From Gammaproteobacteria bacterium (GTDB taxonomy: Bacteria > Pseudomonadota > Gammaproteobacteria > Burkholderiales > Gallionellaceae), in contig JAHJBC010000007.1 in NCBI GenBank assembly GCA_018813765.1, positions 186,001 through 250,000 on the forward strand: DNA of 64,000 bases, read 5' to 3'. Each line of letters opens with the position of its first letter. The stretch's first letter is position 1. The translations under genes and the position numbers were made by a program. The notes under the pieces were generated by a model. It saw only the letters and a list, made by a program, of their open reading frames with translations, was not told where the DNA came from and searched no databases. Below, one piece after another: positions 1 to 8,592 of the stretch.

Positions 1-2
1 CC

Positions 3-560
3 GGGCGCATGCGCCGTGACAATTCCGCCCTCATCTCCTCGCACAGCAAACGCGCGCAATACGAACATCAGGCCACGGTCGACACGCTGACCGGCGTGCA
101 TAACCGCCGCTGGATGAACGAGGCCTTTCCCAGGGTGCTGCACCGCTGCGCGCTGGATCACACGGCCAGCACGCTCATGGTGCTGGACATCGACCATTTC
201 AAGCGCGTCAACGACAGCTACGGCCATCTTGTCGGCGATGTGGCACTGAAAGCGCTGGCAAACATCATGCAGCTCAACCTGCGGCCGCATGACCTGCTGG
301 TGCGTTACGGCGGCGAGGAATTCGCCATCCTGCTGCCCGGCACCGGGGCCGAGGAAGCGCACTCCATCGCCGAACGCCTGCGCACCATGGTCGCCGCCAA
401 CGAGATAAACAGCGGCGATGCGACGTTCAAGATTACCGTTTCCATCGGCATCGCGGCGGTCCACCATGAGGGCAAGCTGGAGGACTTCTTCGGCGCGGCA
501 GATCAGGCGCTGTACCGCGCCAAAGAGAACGGGCGCAACCGCGTCGAGGTCGCGAGCTGA
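3..560 (+). CDS. GGDEF-domain diguanylate cyclase, 3' part (5' end outside window)
   Basis: This is the C-terminal part of a diguanylate cyclase, which makes the second messenger c-di-GMP from two GTP. The frame is open to the left window edge, and the first visible residues look like a coiled linker rather than a natural N-terminus, so a sensor or membrane domain probably lies upstream. The domain opens with DTLTGVHNRRW and carries an intact GGEEF active site. An RPHD motif sits five residues before it, matching the RxxD inhibitory I-site, so the enzyme is probably active and product-inhibited. A strong hairpin follows the stop. The signal sensed cannot be inferred from what is visible. Confidence 0.9.
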   Translation, partial: GRMRRDNSALISSHSKRAQYEHQATVDTLTGVHNRRWMNEAFPRVLHRCALDHTASTLMVLDIDHFKRVNDSYGHLVGDVALKALANIMQLNLRPHDLLVRYGGEEFAILLPGTGAEEAHSIAERLRTMVAANEINSGDATFKITVSIGIAAVHHEGKLEDFFGAADQALYRAKENGRNRVEVAS

Positions 561-580
561 GTCTGCAACAGCTTCCCCGC

Positions 581-616
581 AAGGACACAGGGCGCCAAAT
601 GGCGCCCTGTGTCCTT
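581..616. terminator. Long perfect hairpin between convergent genes (bidirectional terminator)
   Basis: A 16-bp perfect inverted repeat, AAGGACACAGGGCGCC and its complement, encloses a 4-nt AAAT loop. It lies between the rightward GGDEF gene and the leftward gene at 638-913. No long T-run follows on either strand, so the call rests on stem strength and convergent position. Confidence 0.7.
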
Positions 617-637
617 CATGCCGGAACGATCCGACTA

Positions 638-913
638 TCAGCGTAACGTCGTCATGTATTTCTGTTCCGCTGCCGGGCGCAACGGCGCGGCAGGGTACTC
701 GACATGAGGCAGCAGCGGATGCACTTCCTCCACCCGCTCCGCCAGCCGGTGCAACTCGTCGGAGCTGGCACTGTATGCCAGCTTGACAACTTCCCGCGCA
801 TAGGCCGCGTCGGCGCACATCCACTCGACATCGATGATGCGATTGAATTCGCGCCGCAGCAGGACGTGCATGCGCCCGGCCAGTGAAAACATGATCTCCA
901 TCTCTCCAGACAT
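638..913 (-). CDS. Small hypothetical protein (91 aa)
   Basis: A 91-residue ORF that I do not recognise as a family. It is probably real: TGGAG lies about seven bases before the ATG, and it fills the space between two strong hairpins with no competing gene. The protein is soluble-looking, without signal peptide or membrane segment, and rich in Arg, Glu and Ala. The first half includes LLRREFNRIID and a WMCAD stretch; the second half is probably helical. It lies downstream of the amtB terminator, so it is likely transcribed on its own. Chance overlap in high-GC DNA cannot be excluded. Confidence 0.55.
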   Translation of the reverse strand: MSGEMEIMFSLAGRMHVLLRREFNRIIDVEWMCADAAYAREVVKLAYSASSDELHRLAERVEEVHPLLPHVEYPAAPLRPAAEQKYMTTLR

Positions 914-948
914 CGTTTGCTCCAGACTTGCTTGTTAGGTCTCTAATG

Positions 949-973
949 AAAAGGGCATCCGAAGATGCCCTTT
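949..973 (-). terminator. Terminator of the TorF-glnK-amtB operon
   Basis: Read on the minus strand, a 10-bp stem AAAGGGCATC / GATGCCCTTT closes a TTCG tetraloop and runs into TTTTC. It lies 21 bp after the amtB stop, so it is a good intrinsic terminator for the leftward operon. Confidence 0.85.
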
Positions 974-994
974 CCTGTTGCTTGCAGCAAGAAC

Positions 995-2374
995 TTACTG
1001 GTTGTAAGCGCGCTCGCCGTGAGTCGCTGTGTCCAGACCTTCACGCTCGGCTTCTTCCGAAACGCGCAGACCCATGACCATATCGACGATCTTGAAGCAG
1101 ACATAGGCGACCACACCGGACCACACGATGGTGATCGCGACGCCGGTTGCCTGGGTGATGACCTGCCCCATCATGGAGTAGTCGTCCACACCCACGCCGC
1201 CCAGTGCCGGGGAGACGAAGATGCCGGTGCCGATGGCGCCGATGATGCCGCCGACGGCGTGGATACCGAACACGTCGAGCGAGTCGTCATAGCCCAGCGA
1301 CTTCTTCAGGCCGGACACCGCCCACAGGCAGATCGGACCGACGATCAGGCCGAGGATGATGGCGCCCATCGGGCCGACCAGACCGGCAGCCGGTGTGACG
1401 GCGACCAGACCGGCGACCGCGCCGGAAGCGATACCCAGCATCGAAGCCTTGCCGCGCATCATCTTTTCAGCAGCCATCCAGCTCAGTGCCGCAGCAGCGG
1501 TGGCGACGATGGTGTTGAGCAGCGCCAGTGCTGCACCGCCGGTGGCTTCCAGGTTGGAACCGGCGTTGAAGCCGAACCAGCCCACCCACAGCAGCGAGGC
1601 GCCGATCATGGTCATCGGCAGGTTGTGCGGAGCCATCGGCTCCTTGCCGTAACCGATGCGCTTGCCGATCACGATGGCACCGACCAGAGCGGCCACACCG
1701 GCGTTGATGTGCACCACGGTACCGCCGGCGAAGTCCAGCGCGCCCTTCTCGAACAGGTAACCGCCGGTTGCCCACACCATGTGTGCGATCGGCAGGTAGG
1801 AGAAGGTGAACCACAGTGCGGAGAACACCATCAGCGAACCGAACTTGATGCGCTCGGCGAAGCCGCCGATGATCAGCGCGGTGGTGATCGCCGCGAAGGT
1901 CAGCTGGAAGGCCACGAAGGTGAACTCGGGGATCACCACGCCGTCGGTGAAGGTGGCGGCTGTGCTGTCACCGGTCATGCCGGCCAGGAACAGCTTGGAG
2001 AGGTCGCCAATCATCCAGTTCATCGAACCGCCGTCGCCGAAAGCCAGCGTGTAGCCGTAGACCACCCACAGGATGGAGATCAGCGCGAAGATGCCGAACA
2101 CCTGCGACAGTACCGACAGCATGTTCTTGGCGCGCACCAGGCCGCCGTAGAACAGGGACAGGCCGGGAACGATCATCAGGATCACCAGCAGCGTGGACAG
2201 CATCATCCAGGTGGTGTCGCCCTTGTCGGGTACCGGGGCGGGAGCCGCTTCGGCAGCAGGCGCTTCCTCGGTGGCCATGACTGCTGCTGCGGGCGCCGCG
2301 TCTTCTGCAAACGCCGGAGCGGTTGCGCCGAACAACACGGCGAGCAGCGCGAATAGTGCTATAAATTTCTTCAT
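995..2374 (-). CDS. amtB: Ammonium transporter AmtB
   Basis: Ammonium channel of the Amt/MEP/Rh family, a trimeric inner-membrane protein. The 459-aa product starts with a cleavable-looking signal sequence (MKKFIALFALLAVLFG...APAFA), then an Ala/Pro-rich linker, then about eleven hydrophobic segments with typical Amt motifs such as FYGGLVRAKN and GGTVVHINAG. The start is set by AAGGAGC just before the ATG. It lies 11 bp after glnK, the classic arrangement in which the PII protein GlnK blocks the channel when nitrogen is plentiful. A UUCG terminator follows. Expression is probably driven by the sigma-54 promoter upstream of the TorF-like gene. Confidence 0.97.
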   Translation of the reverse strand: MKKFIALFALLAVLFGATAPAFAEDAAPAAAVMATEEAPAAEAAPAPVPDKGDTTWMMLSTLLVILMIVPGLSLFYGGLVRAKNMLSVLSQVFGIFALISILWVVYGYTLAFGDGGSMNWMIGDLSKLFLAGMTGDSTAATFTDGVVIPEFTFVAFQLTFAAITTALIIGGFAERIKFGSLMVFSALWFTFSYLPIAHMVWATGGYLFEKGALDFAGGTVVHINAGVAALVGAIVIGKRIGYGKEPMAPHNLPMTMIGASLLWVGWFGFNAGSNLEATGGAALALLNTIVATAAAALSWMAAEKMMRGKASMLGIASGAVAGLVAVTPAAGLVGPMGAIILGLIVGPICLWAVSGLKKSLGYDDSLDVFGIHAVGGIIGAIGTGIFVSPALGGVGVDDYSMMGQVITQATGVAITIVWSGVVAYVCFKIVDMVMGLRVSEEAEREGLDTATHGERAYNQ

Positions 2375-2385
2375 CTCATCGCTCC

Positions 2386-2769
<384 letters not shown>

Positions 2770-3492
2770 TTACATCGCGCGAGTCAGGGACAGCACGACG
2801 GTGCTCTTGCCCAGCTCGTTACCCAACACGGTGTAGAGAGCGCCTGCATTGGTATTGCTGTAGGCTGCGCCGACCACATATCCGCTGAAGTCCTTGGTGA
2901 CCGAGAGCTTGTAGTCGGAATATGTCAGACCTGTAGAGTTGGCACCTTTGTAAGACTGCTTGCCATAGTGCGCGCCGACGGTGACGCCAGTGTCAGCAAC
3001 CGGATAGCTGACGTTCACTTCAGCATAGGTAGAACCCTTGGCATCGGCCACACCGAACAGATCACCCAGCGAGTAGGACAGCTTGGCCGTCACGATGGAA
3101 TAGCTCACTGCGCCGTAGATCTCATTTGTGTCGGCCTTGACTGCGGTTCCGTATTCGCCAGGATAGTTGTAGCGCAGGAAACCGACGTCATAGCCGACAT
3201 CGCCGGCCGCGCCTTTGTAACCGACATAGGTGTCGATCTCGGTGCCGGCATTGTCAGCAATGCCTGCGTCGCTCAGCCAGCTGATGCTGGAGGCCCATAC
3301 CCCCGCATACACGCCGCTGGAGTCAGACAGATCGAAACCGCCCTGAATGGCGGGACCGGTACCGGTTTGCGAGATGCCGCGATACAGGTAGTCGCTCACC
3401 AGACCAACATTGGAGCTGAAAGTTGTTTCAGCCATGGCTGGCATTGCGAAAGCGGAGGCCAAAGCGACAACGAGCAGGTTCTTCTTAAGCAT
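2770..3492 (-). CDS. TorF family putative outer-membrane porin
   Basis: A 240-residue secreted protein with a clear signal peptide (MLKKNLLVVALASAFAMPAMAE). The mature part begins TTFSSNVGLVSDYLYRGISQT, the hallmark of the TorF-family putative porins (formerly TIGR02001). The rest shows alternating short beta strands with aromatic girdle residues, as in a small outer-membrane barrel. I chose the ATG at 3492 rather than the upstream start in the ORF track because AGGAAA precedes it and it directly begins the signal peptide. It heads the glnK-amtB operon behind a sigma-54 promoter, which suggests a role in uptake of nitrogenous compounds (inference). Substrate unknown. Confidence 0.85.
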   Translation of the reverse strand: MLKKNLLVVALASAFAMPAMAETTFSSNVGLVSDYLYRGISQTGTGPAIQGGFDLSDSSGVYAGVWASSISWLSDAGIADNAGTEIDTYVGYKGAAGDVGYDVGFLRYNYPGEYGTAVKADTNEIYGAVSYSIVTAKLSYSLGDLFGVADAKGSTYAEVNVSYPVADTGVTVGAHYGKQSYKGANSTGLTYSDYKLSVTKDFSGYVVGAAYSNTNAGALYTVLGNELGKSTVVLSLTRAM

Positions 3493-3549
3493 GGTGTTTC
3501 CTTTCTGTTGAGTAGTTAAGTGGGATAAAAGTATCCACGGCTGAGTAAC

Positions 3550-3565
3550 AGCAGAAACTGTGCCA
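3550..3565 (-). promoter_or_regulatory. Sigma-54 (-24/-12) promoter for TorF-glnK-amtB
   Basis: The minus strand reads TGGCACAGTTTCTGCT. It matches TGGCAC-N5-TTGCW at every position except one T, with GG and GC elements correctly spaced. The expected start of transcription is near 3538, about 45 bases before the TorF-like ATG. NtrC-like palindromes lie roughly 100-130 bases further upstream, the usual enhancer distance. Confidence 0.8.
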
Positions 3566-3628
3566 CCGCCAGAAAAGCCCGCCATTATTGGCTTTCATGA
3601 CATGCCGCAGGAAACGGGGGAAGTGCGG

Positions 3629-3677
3629 CGCACCAACTCCATGCACGAAAACGGTGCAGCGCACTCGGGCGGTGCGC
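3629..3677. promoter_or_regulatory. Cluster of NtrC-like palindromes (enhancer)
   Basis: There are two clear dyads of the GCAC-N7-GTGC type, TGCACGAAAACGGTGCA (3642-3658) and CGCACTCGGGCGGTGCG (3660-3676). A weaker overlapping site, CGCACCAACTCCATGCA, lies at 3629-3645. They resemble the NtrC consensus TGCACC-N5-GGTGCA and lie about -110 to -130 from the predicted sigma-54 start site. They are also within 100 bp of ubiK, so an effect on that gene is possible. Confidence 0.65.
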
Positions 3678-3723
3678 GGATGATTTGCTACACTACGGCA
3701 CTATTCAATACGGGGGTATACCT

Positions 3724-3936
3724 ATGCTTAATCCAAAATTCTTTGAAGAGATGTCCGCCAAGCTGAATGAAGCCGTTGCCAGCAGCCCCGCCAAGGATTT
3801 CGAGAAGAACGCGCGCGCCTTGCTGGCACAGGGATTCTCCAAACTCGATCTGGTCACGCGCGAGGAATATGAAGTACTCGCTGCGCGGCTGGACAAGATG
3901 GAAACGCGGCTGGCCGCCCTGGAAGCGCCAAAATAG
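3724..3936 (+). CDS. ubiK: Ubiquinone biosynthesis accessory factor UbiK (BMFP domain)
   Basis: A 70-aa helical protein of the BMFP/YqiC family. UbiK is known to work with UbiJ in the multi-enzyme complex for the aerobic hydroxylation steps of ubiquinone synthesis. The family pattern is clear: NPKFFEEMSAKLNEAV, then LLAQGFSKLDLVTREEYEVL and a C-terminal coiled coil ending LAALEAPK. I start at the internal ATG at 3724, preceded by a G-rich stretch, not the ORF-track start at 3685 whose extra residues do not fit the family. comM follows after 9 bp, a common neighbour in betaproteobacteria. Confidence 0.9.
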   Translation: MLNPKFFEEMSAKLNEAVASSPAKDFEKNARALLAQGFSKLDLVTREEYEVLAARLDKMETRLAALEAPK

Positions 3937-3945
3937 TAATCCGTC

Positions 3946-5442
3946 ATGGGGCTGGCAGTCCTCTATAGCCGCGGGCTTGCGGGCATGGATGCCGCGCTGG
4001 TCACCGTCGAGGTGCACCTCGCCGGCGGCCTGCCGCAGTTCACCATCGTCGGACTCCCGGAAGCGGAAGTGAAGGAGAGCAAGGACCGCGTGCGCGCCGC
4101 CTTGCAGAATTGCCAGTTCGAATTCCCCGCGCGCCGTATCACCGTCAACCTCGCCCCCGCCGACCTGCCCAAGGAGAGCGGACGCTTCGACCTGCCCATC
4201 GCGCTCGGCATCCTTGCCGCATCGGGACAGATACCCGCCGACAGGCTGGCCGAATACGAATATGCGGGCGAGCTCGCACTGACCGGCGAACTGCGCGCGA
4301 TACGCGGCGCGCTGGCAATGACCTATCGCGCATGCGACAGCGGCCGGGCATTCATATTGCCTGCCATGAATGCACCCGAGGCGGCATTGGTGGAGGATGC
4401 CGTGGTCTATCCCGCGCAATCGCTGTTGCAGGTCGCCGCACACCTTGCCGGGCGGGACGCGCTCACTCGCCATCTCCCCGTCACTGAAGCCGTTGCACCG
4501 CACTACCCCGACATGGGCGAGGTGAAGGGCCAGGCCGCATCCAAACGCGCGCTGGAAATCGCCGCCGCCGGCGGGCACAGCGTGCTGATGTCAGGTCCGC
4601 CGGGTACCGGCAAGAGCATGCTGGCCGCGCGCTTCCCCGGCATCCTGCCGCAGATGACGCAACAAGAGGCACTGGAGTCCGCCGCCATGCAGTCGCTGGG
4701 CGGCATGTTCGAGGTGGCGAACTGGAAGCGCCGCCCCTATCGCGCGCCGCACCACACTGCGAGCGCGGTGGCGCTGGTGGGCGGCGGCAGCAATCCGCGG
4801 CCCGGCGAGATCTCGGTGGCGATGCACGGCGTTTTATTTCTGGACGAGTTGCCGGAATTCGACAGGGGTGTGCTGGAAGTGTTGCGCGAGCCGCTGGAGA
4901 GCGGGCGCATCACCATCTCGCGTGCGGCGCGGCGCGCCGATTTCAAGGCGCAGTTCCAGTTGGTTGCGGCGATGAACCCCTGTCCCTGCGGCTACCTCGG
5001 CCACTACAACGGCAAGTGCCGTTGCTCGCCGGACCAGGTTTCGCGCTATCGCGGCAAGATCTCCGGCCCGCTGCTGGACCGCATCGACATTCAGGTGGAA
5101 GTGCCCGCTGTGCCGCAGGATGAGTTGCTCAAGCAGGGCGAAGGCGAGAGCAATGCAACGATACAGGGCAGGGTGGAAGCCGCCCGGCAGCGGCAACTTG
5201 CGCGGCAGGGTAAACCGAACGCGAAGCTTTCCGTCACCGAGATCGACACTTGGTGCAAACCCGATGCGCAGGGCGAGGCACTGCTGCGGCAGGCCATCAC
5301 ACGTTTGAATCTCTCCGCGCGCGCCTACCACCGAGTGCTCAAGGTGGCGCGCAGCATTGCCGACTTGGCCGACAGCGAAAATATTCTGACCGCGCACATT
5401 GCCGAAGCGGTACAGTATCGACGGATGGACTTGCAAGGCTGA
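3946..5442 (+). CDS. comM: YifB/ComM family AAA+ ATPase
   Basis: A 498-aa Mg-chelatase-like AAA+ helicase. ComM/YifB proteins form hexamers that promote branch migration of donor DNA during natural transformation. The N-terminal Lon-protease-like ChlI domain (roughly residues 1-170) starts with AVLYSRGLAGMDA. The ATPase core shows Walker A GPPGTGKSM, Walker B VLFLDELPEF and an arginine-rich region. A Cys-rich CPCGYLGH...CRCSPDQ segment and the C-terminal lid with LSARAYHRVLKVARSIADL follow. The length is normal. There is little Shine-Dalgarno signal, so translation is probably coupled to ubiK. Competence in this organism would still need other genes not present here. Confidence 0.93.
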   Translation: MGLAVLYSRGLAGMDAALVTVEVHLAGGLPQFTIVGLPEAEVKESKDRVRAALQNCQFEFPARRITVNLAPADLPKESGRFDLPIALGILAASGQIPADRLAEYEYAGELALTGELRAIRGALAMTYRACDSGRAFILPAMNAPEAALVEDAVVYPAQSLLQVAAHLAGRDALTRHLPVTEAVAPHYPDMGEVKGQAASKRALEIAAAGGHSVLMSGPPGTGKSMLAARFPGILPQMTQQEALESAAMQSLGGMFEVANWKRRPYRAPHHTASAVALVGGGSNPRPGEISVAMHGVLFLDELPEFDRGVLEVLREPLESGRITISRAARRADFKAQFQLVAAMNPCPCGYLGHYNGKCRCSPDQVSRYRGKISGPLLDRIDIQVEVPAVPQDELLKQGEGESNATIQGRVEAARQRQLARQGKPNAKLSVTEIDTWCKPDAQGEALLRQAITRLNLSARAYHRVLKVARSIADLADSENILTAHIAEAVQYRRMDLQG

Positions 5443-5485
5443 CAGGAACGATAAGGTATAGCACCGCCTGCGAGGAGGAGTGAGT

Positions 5486-6595
5486 ATGGAATCGTTTGTC
5501 TGGGACGAGCACTTCGTCACCGGTCTGGCTGAAGTCGACAAGCAGCATCACCGTCTGGTCGATGTTATCAACCAGTTCGGCGATCTGCTGACGCAACCCG
5601 AGAACATCCCTTTCGACAAGGTCGAAACGGTCTTCGGCGAACTGGCCGCCTACGCCCAGTATCATTTCGCCGAAGAAGAGATGCTGATGGATACGCAGAA
5701 AGTGGACCAGCGCCACGTGCACCATCACAAGCACGAGCACGTCAATTTCCTGCAGGAAGTGACGCAGTTGCACGCCGCCATTTCGCCGCAGAAACCCGAG
5801 AAGGCCAAATCCCTGCTGAATTTCCTCATCTACTGGCTGGCCTACCATATCCTCGGTTCCGACCAATCCATGGCCAAGCAGGTCAAGGCGATCCGGGACG
5901 GCCAGACTGCCGCCGAGGCCTACCGTGCGGAGGAGCGCATGAAGGAAGGTGCGGTCGAACCCTTGCTGCATGCGCTCAACGGCTTGTTCCGGCAGGTATC
6001 GGAGCGCAACCGCGAATTGCTGCAGTTGAACCAGACGCTGGAGACCCGGGTCACCGAGCGCACCGCCGAACTGGCCGTTGTCAATCGACAACTGGAGGAA
6101 ATGGCCTTGACCGACGTGCTCACCGGCCTGCCCAACCGGCGCCACGCCATGCGCCGCCTCGAACAGGTCTGGAAAGAATCAACAAGGAATGACCTGCCGC
6201 TGGCCTGCATGATGATCGATGCCGACGGCTTCAAGCAGGTCAACGATAACTTCGGGCACGATGCGGGTGACGAGGTGTTGCGGCAACTGTCGAGGAACCT
6301 AAGTTATACGGTGCGCAACGACGATATCGTATGCAGACTGGGCGGCGACGAGTTCCTGGTCATCTGCCCGCGCACCCCGCTGGAAGGCGCAAGACAACTT
6401 GCCGACAAATTGTGCCGCGAGGTCGCGAGCATGCGCGTTCGCGCGGGTTCAGGCGAATGGCGCGGCAGCGTCAGCATCGGCGTGGCGGCGCGCAATGCGG
6501 GCATGGACAATTTCGAGGCCTTGATCAAGGCTGCCGACGAAGGCGTGTATTGCGCCAAGAAGAACGGGCGCGGCTGCGTGGCTGTTGCTCCCTGA
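5486..6595 (+). CDS. Hemerythrin-GGDEF fusion: oxygen-responsive diguanylate cyclase
   Basis: A 369-aa two-domain protein. Residues 1-135 form a bacteriohemerythrin fold with the diiron ligands in order: QHHRLVD, YHFAEEEML, HHHKHEH and YHILGSDQ. A helical linker leads to a GGDEF domain (about 205-369) with DVLTGLPNRRH, an intact GGDEF and an RNDD inhibitory I-site five residues before it. The probable job is oxygen- or redox-dependent c-di-GMP synthesis, as shown for the Vibrio Bhr-DGC (family knowledge; not shown here). I choose ATG 5486, spaced six bases from GAGGAGGAG, over the GTG at 5480. It is likely monocistronic or cotranscribed with comM. Confidence 0.92.
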   Translation: MESFVWDEHFVTGLAEVDKQHHRLVDVINQFGDLLTQPENIPFDKVETVFGELAAYAQYHFAEEEMLMDTQKVDQRHVHHHKHEHVNFLQEVTQLHAAISPQKPEKAKSLLNFLIYWLAYHILGSDQSMAKQVKAIRDGQTAAEAYRAEERMKEGAVEPLLHALNGLFRQVSERNRELLQLNQTLETRVTERTAELAVVNRQLEEMALTDVLTGLPNRRHAMRRLEQVWKESTRNDLPLACMMIDADGFKQVNDNFGHDAGDEVLRQLSRNLSYTVRNDDIVCRLGGDEFLVICPRTPLEGARQLADKLCREVASMRVRAGSGEWRGSVSIGVAARNAGMDNFEALIKAADEGVYCAKKNGRGCVAVAP

Positions 6596-6660
6596 CCAGC
6601 ATGCAAAAACAGAGGCCGTCCACGCGCAAGTGTTCAAGCGCGCCATGGCCCTGACGACGA

Positions 6661-7056
6661 CTATTTCTCCAGCACGGACTTAACGTAGCGCGCATCCTCG
6701 TTCAGGATGTGGTTGAACAGCCAGGTTACCATCAGGTTGTTCAATTCGACTGCCGTGTCTTCGTGTTTCTCGAAGCGGAGGCGCAGCTCGTTCACCTGGC
6801 TGGCGAACTCCTTGTGCATTTCCTTGTGCGCATTCAGCGCCGGGTAGTCGGCGTCCTCCATCAACGTCTCCTCAAAGGCGAAGTGGGTGAGCGTGTAATC
6901 CACCAGTTCGTCGATGATCATGCGCATTTCGTCCTTTGAAGCTCCGTCGGCTTGCGCGTCGTACAGACGGTTGATGTATTCGACGATGCGGCCATGCTGC
7001 CGGTCGATCACCTGTATCCCGGTATTGAGATTGTCCGTCCAGATCAGTCTTTTCAT
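6661..7056 (-). CDS. Bacteriohemerythrin (free-standing)
   Basis: A 131-aa single-domain hemerythrin. The ligand pattern is complete: DRQHGRIVEYIN, LTHFAFEETLM, HKEMHKEF and FNHILNEDARYV. Such proteins bind O2 reversibly at a diiron site and are thought to deliver or buffer oxygen, or to feed sensors, in microaerophiles. It starts MKRLIWTDNLNTGI, with GGAGGT upstream of the ATG. It lies just downstream of the TrpB2-type gene on the same strand (48 bp gap), so the two may be cotranscribed. The neighbouring hemerythrins at 5486 and 8593 are distinct paralogs rather than recent duplicates. Confidence 0.93.
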   Translation of the reverse strand: MKRLIWTDNLNTGIQVIDRQHGRIVEYINRLYDAQADGASKDEMRMIIDELVDYTLTHFAFEETLMEDADYPALNAHKEMHKEFASQVNELRLRFEKHEDTAVELNNLMVTWLFNHILNEDARYVKSVLEK

Positions 7057-7104
7057 ACCACCTCCATTGGCGCCCGGTCGCTGTTCTGCCGGGCGCCTGT
7101 TGTG

Positions 7105-8457
7105 TCAGCCCACCTTGGGCAGGTTGGCCAACGATGCGCTCAGCAGTTCTTCCGGATAACTGTGGTCGTCCAGTTCGCCGGCGAAATACTTGTCGTACGC
7201 CGCCATGTCGAAGTGGCCGTGGCCGGACAGGTTGAAGAACAGCGTCTTCTTCTCGCCCGATTGCTTGCAGCGCAGCGCTTCGTCGATGCAGGCACGGATG
7301 GCGTGGTTGGATTCCGGCGCCGGAATGATGCCCTCGGCGCGCGCGAACTGCACGCCCGCCTCGAACGTCGCCAGTTGCGGCACCGCCACCGCCTCGATCA
7401 GTTTCTCGTGATAGAGCTGCGACACCAGCGGCGAATCGCCGTGGTAGCGCAGGCCGCCAGCATGGATGCTGGGCGGCATGAAATTACTGCCCAGCGTGTA
7501 CATCTTCATCAGCGGGGTGAAGCCGGCGGTGTCACCGAAGTCGTAGGCATAAGTGCCCTTGGTCAGCGTCGGGCACGAGGCCGGTTCCACCGCGACCAGG
7601 CGCACGTTCTTGCCTGCGGCCTTGTCGGCAAAGAACGGGAAAGCCACGCCGCCAAAGTTGGACCCGCCGCCGCAGGGTGCGAACACCATGTCGGGGTAAT
7701 CGCCGGCCTTCTCGAATTGCTTCTTCGCTTCCAGGCCGATGATGGTCTGGTGCAGCAGCACATGGTTGAGCACCGAGCCCAACGCATAGTTGGTGTCGGC
7801 GCGCGAGGCGGCTTCTTCCACGGCTTCGGAAATTGCCATGCCCAGCGAACCTGGATTGTTCGGGTCCTTAGCCAGCACATCGCGTCCGGTTTGCGTTTGC
7901 ATGCTCGGACTGGCGAACACCTCGCCGCCCCAGGTTTGAATCATGGAACGGCGGAACGGCTTCTGGTCGTAGCTCACGCGCACCATATAAACGCGCACTT
8001 CCAGACCGAACATCTGTCCGGCAAGCGCGATGGACGAACCCCACTGGCCCGCGCCTGTTTCGGTGGACAAGCGTTTGATGCCAGCCTGCTGGTTGAAATA
8101 CGCCTGCGGGATGGCGGTGTTGACCTTGTGCGAACCGGCCGGCGAGACGCCTTCATATTTGTAGTAGATCTTCGCCGGGGTACCCAGCATGGCTTCCAGA
8201 CGGTGCGCGCGGAACAAAGGCGAGGGACGGTACATGCGCAAGGCTTCGCGCACCGGCTCGGGGATGGGGATCCAGCGTTCTGCCGAAACTTCCTGTTCGA
8301 TCAGGGCCATCGGGAAGATCGGGGTCAGCGCCTCCGGACCGATGGGCTTGCCGTCCGGACCCAGCGGCGGAGTCGGCGGATTGGGCATGTCGGCGACGAC
8401 GTTGTACCAATGCTTCGGAATATCGGATTCGTCCAGCAGGATCTTGGTTTGCGGCAT
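7105..8457 (-). CDS. trpB2: TrpB2-type tryptophan synthase beta-like PLP enzyme
   Basis: A 450-aa fold-type II PLP enzyme of the TrpB2 group. The PLP lysine lies in [12 protein letters not shown], and the phosphate-binding glycine loop is [10 protein letters not shown]. The N-terminus ([17 protein letters not shown]) and length distinguish it from the canonical TrpB of about 400 aa that pairs with TrpA. TrpB2 enzymes condense indole and serine without needing TrpA and may salvage indole. No trpA lies nearby, and the anthranilate genes are 31 kb away. The position between two hemerythrin genes is unusual; a functional link is speculative. MPQTKILL starts with GGAGAGACAG upstream. Confidence 0.9.
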   Translation of the reverse strand: MPQTKILLDESDIPKHWYNVVADMPNPPTPPLGPDGKPIGPEALTPIFPMALIEQEVSAERWIPIPEPVREALRMYRPSPLFRAHRLEAMLGTPAKIYYKYEGVSPAGSHKVNTAIPQAYFNQQAGIKRLSTETGAGQWGSSIALAGQMFGLEVRVYMVRVSYDQKPFRRSMIQTWGGEVFASPSMQTQTGRDVLAKDPNNPGSLGMAISEAVEEAASRADTNYALGSVLNHVLLHQTIIGLEAKKQFEKAGDYPDMVFAPCGGGSNFGGVAFPFFADKAAGKNVRLVAVEPASCPTLTKGTYAYDFGDTAGFTPLMKMYTLGSNFMPPSIHAGGLRYHGDSPLVSQLYHEKLIEAVAVPQLATFEAGVQFARAEGIIPAPESNHAIRACIDEALRCKQSGEKKTLFFNLSGHGHFDMAAYDKYFAGELDDHSYPEELLSASLANLPKVG

Positions 8458-8592
8458 GACTGTCTCTCCTCACTCTTATATTTAAGTCGTTATGAAGACT
8501 TCCCTGATGCGGGAGACAGTTTACTGCATGCGGCGAAGTTGTTCAGCAGGGAGTGGCTGGCGGATACGAACCGGAATCAAATGCGGACAGGA

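Noticed and set aside
965-2356. 463-aa ORF antisense to amtB
   Set aside because: His/Gly/Asp-rich shadow of membrane-protein codons; amtB is certain.
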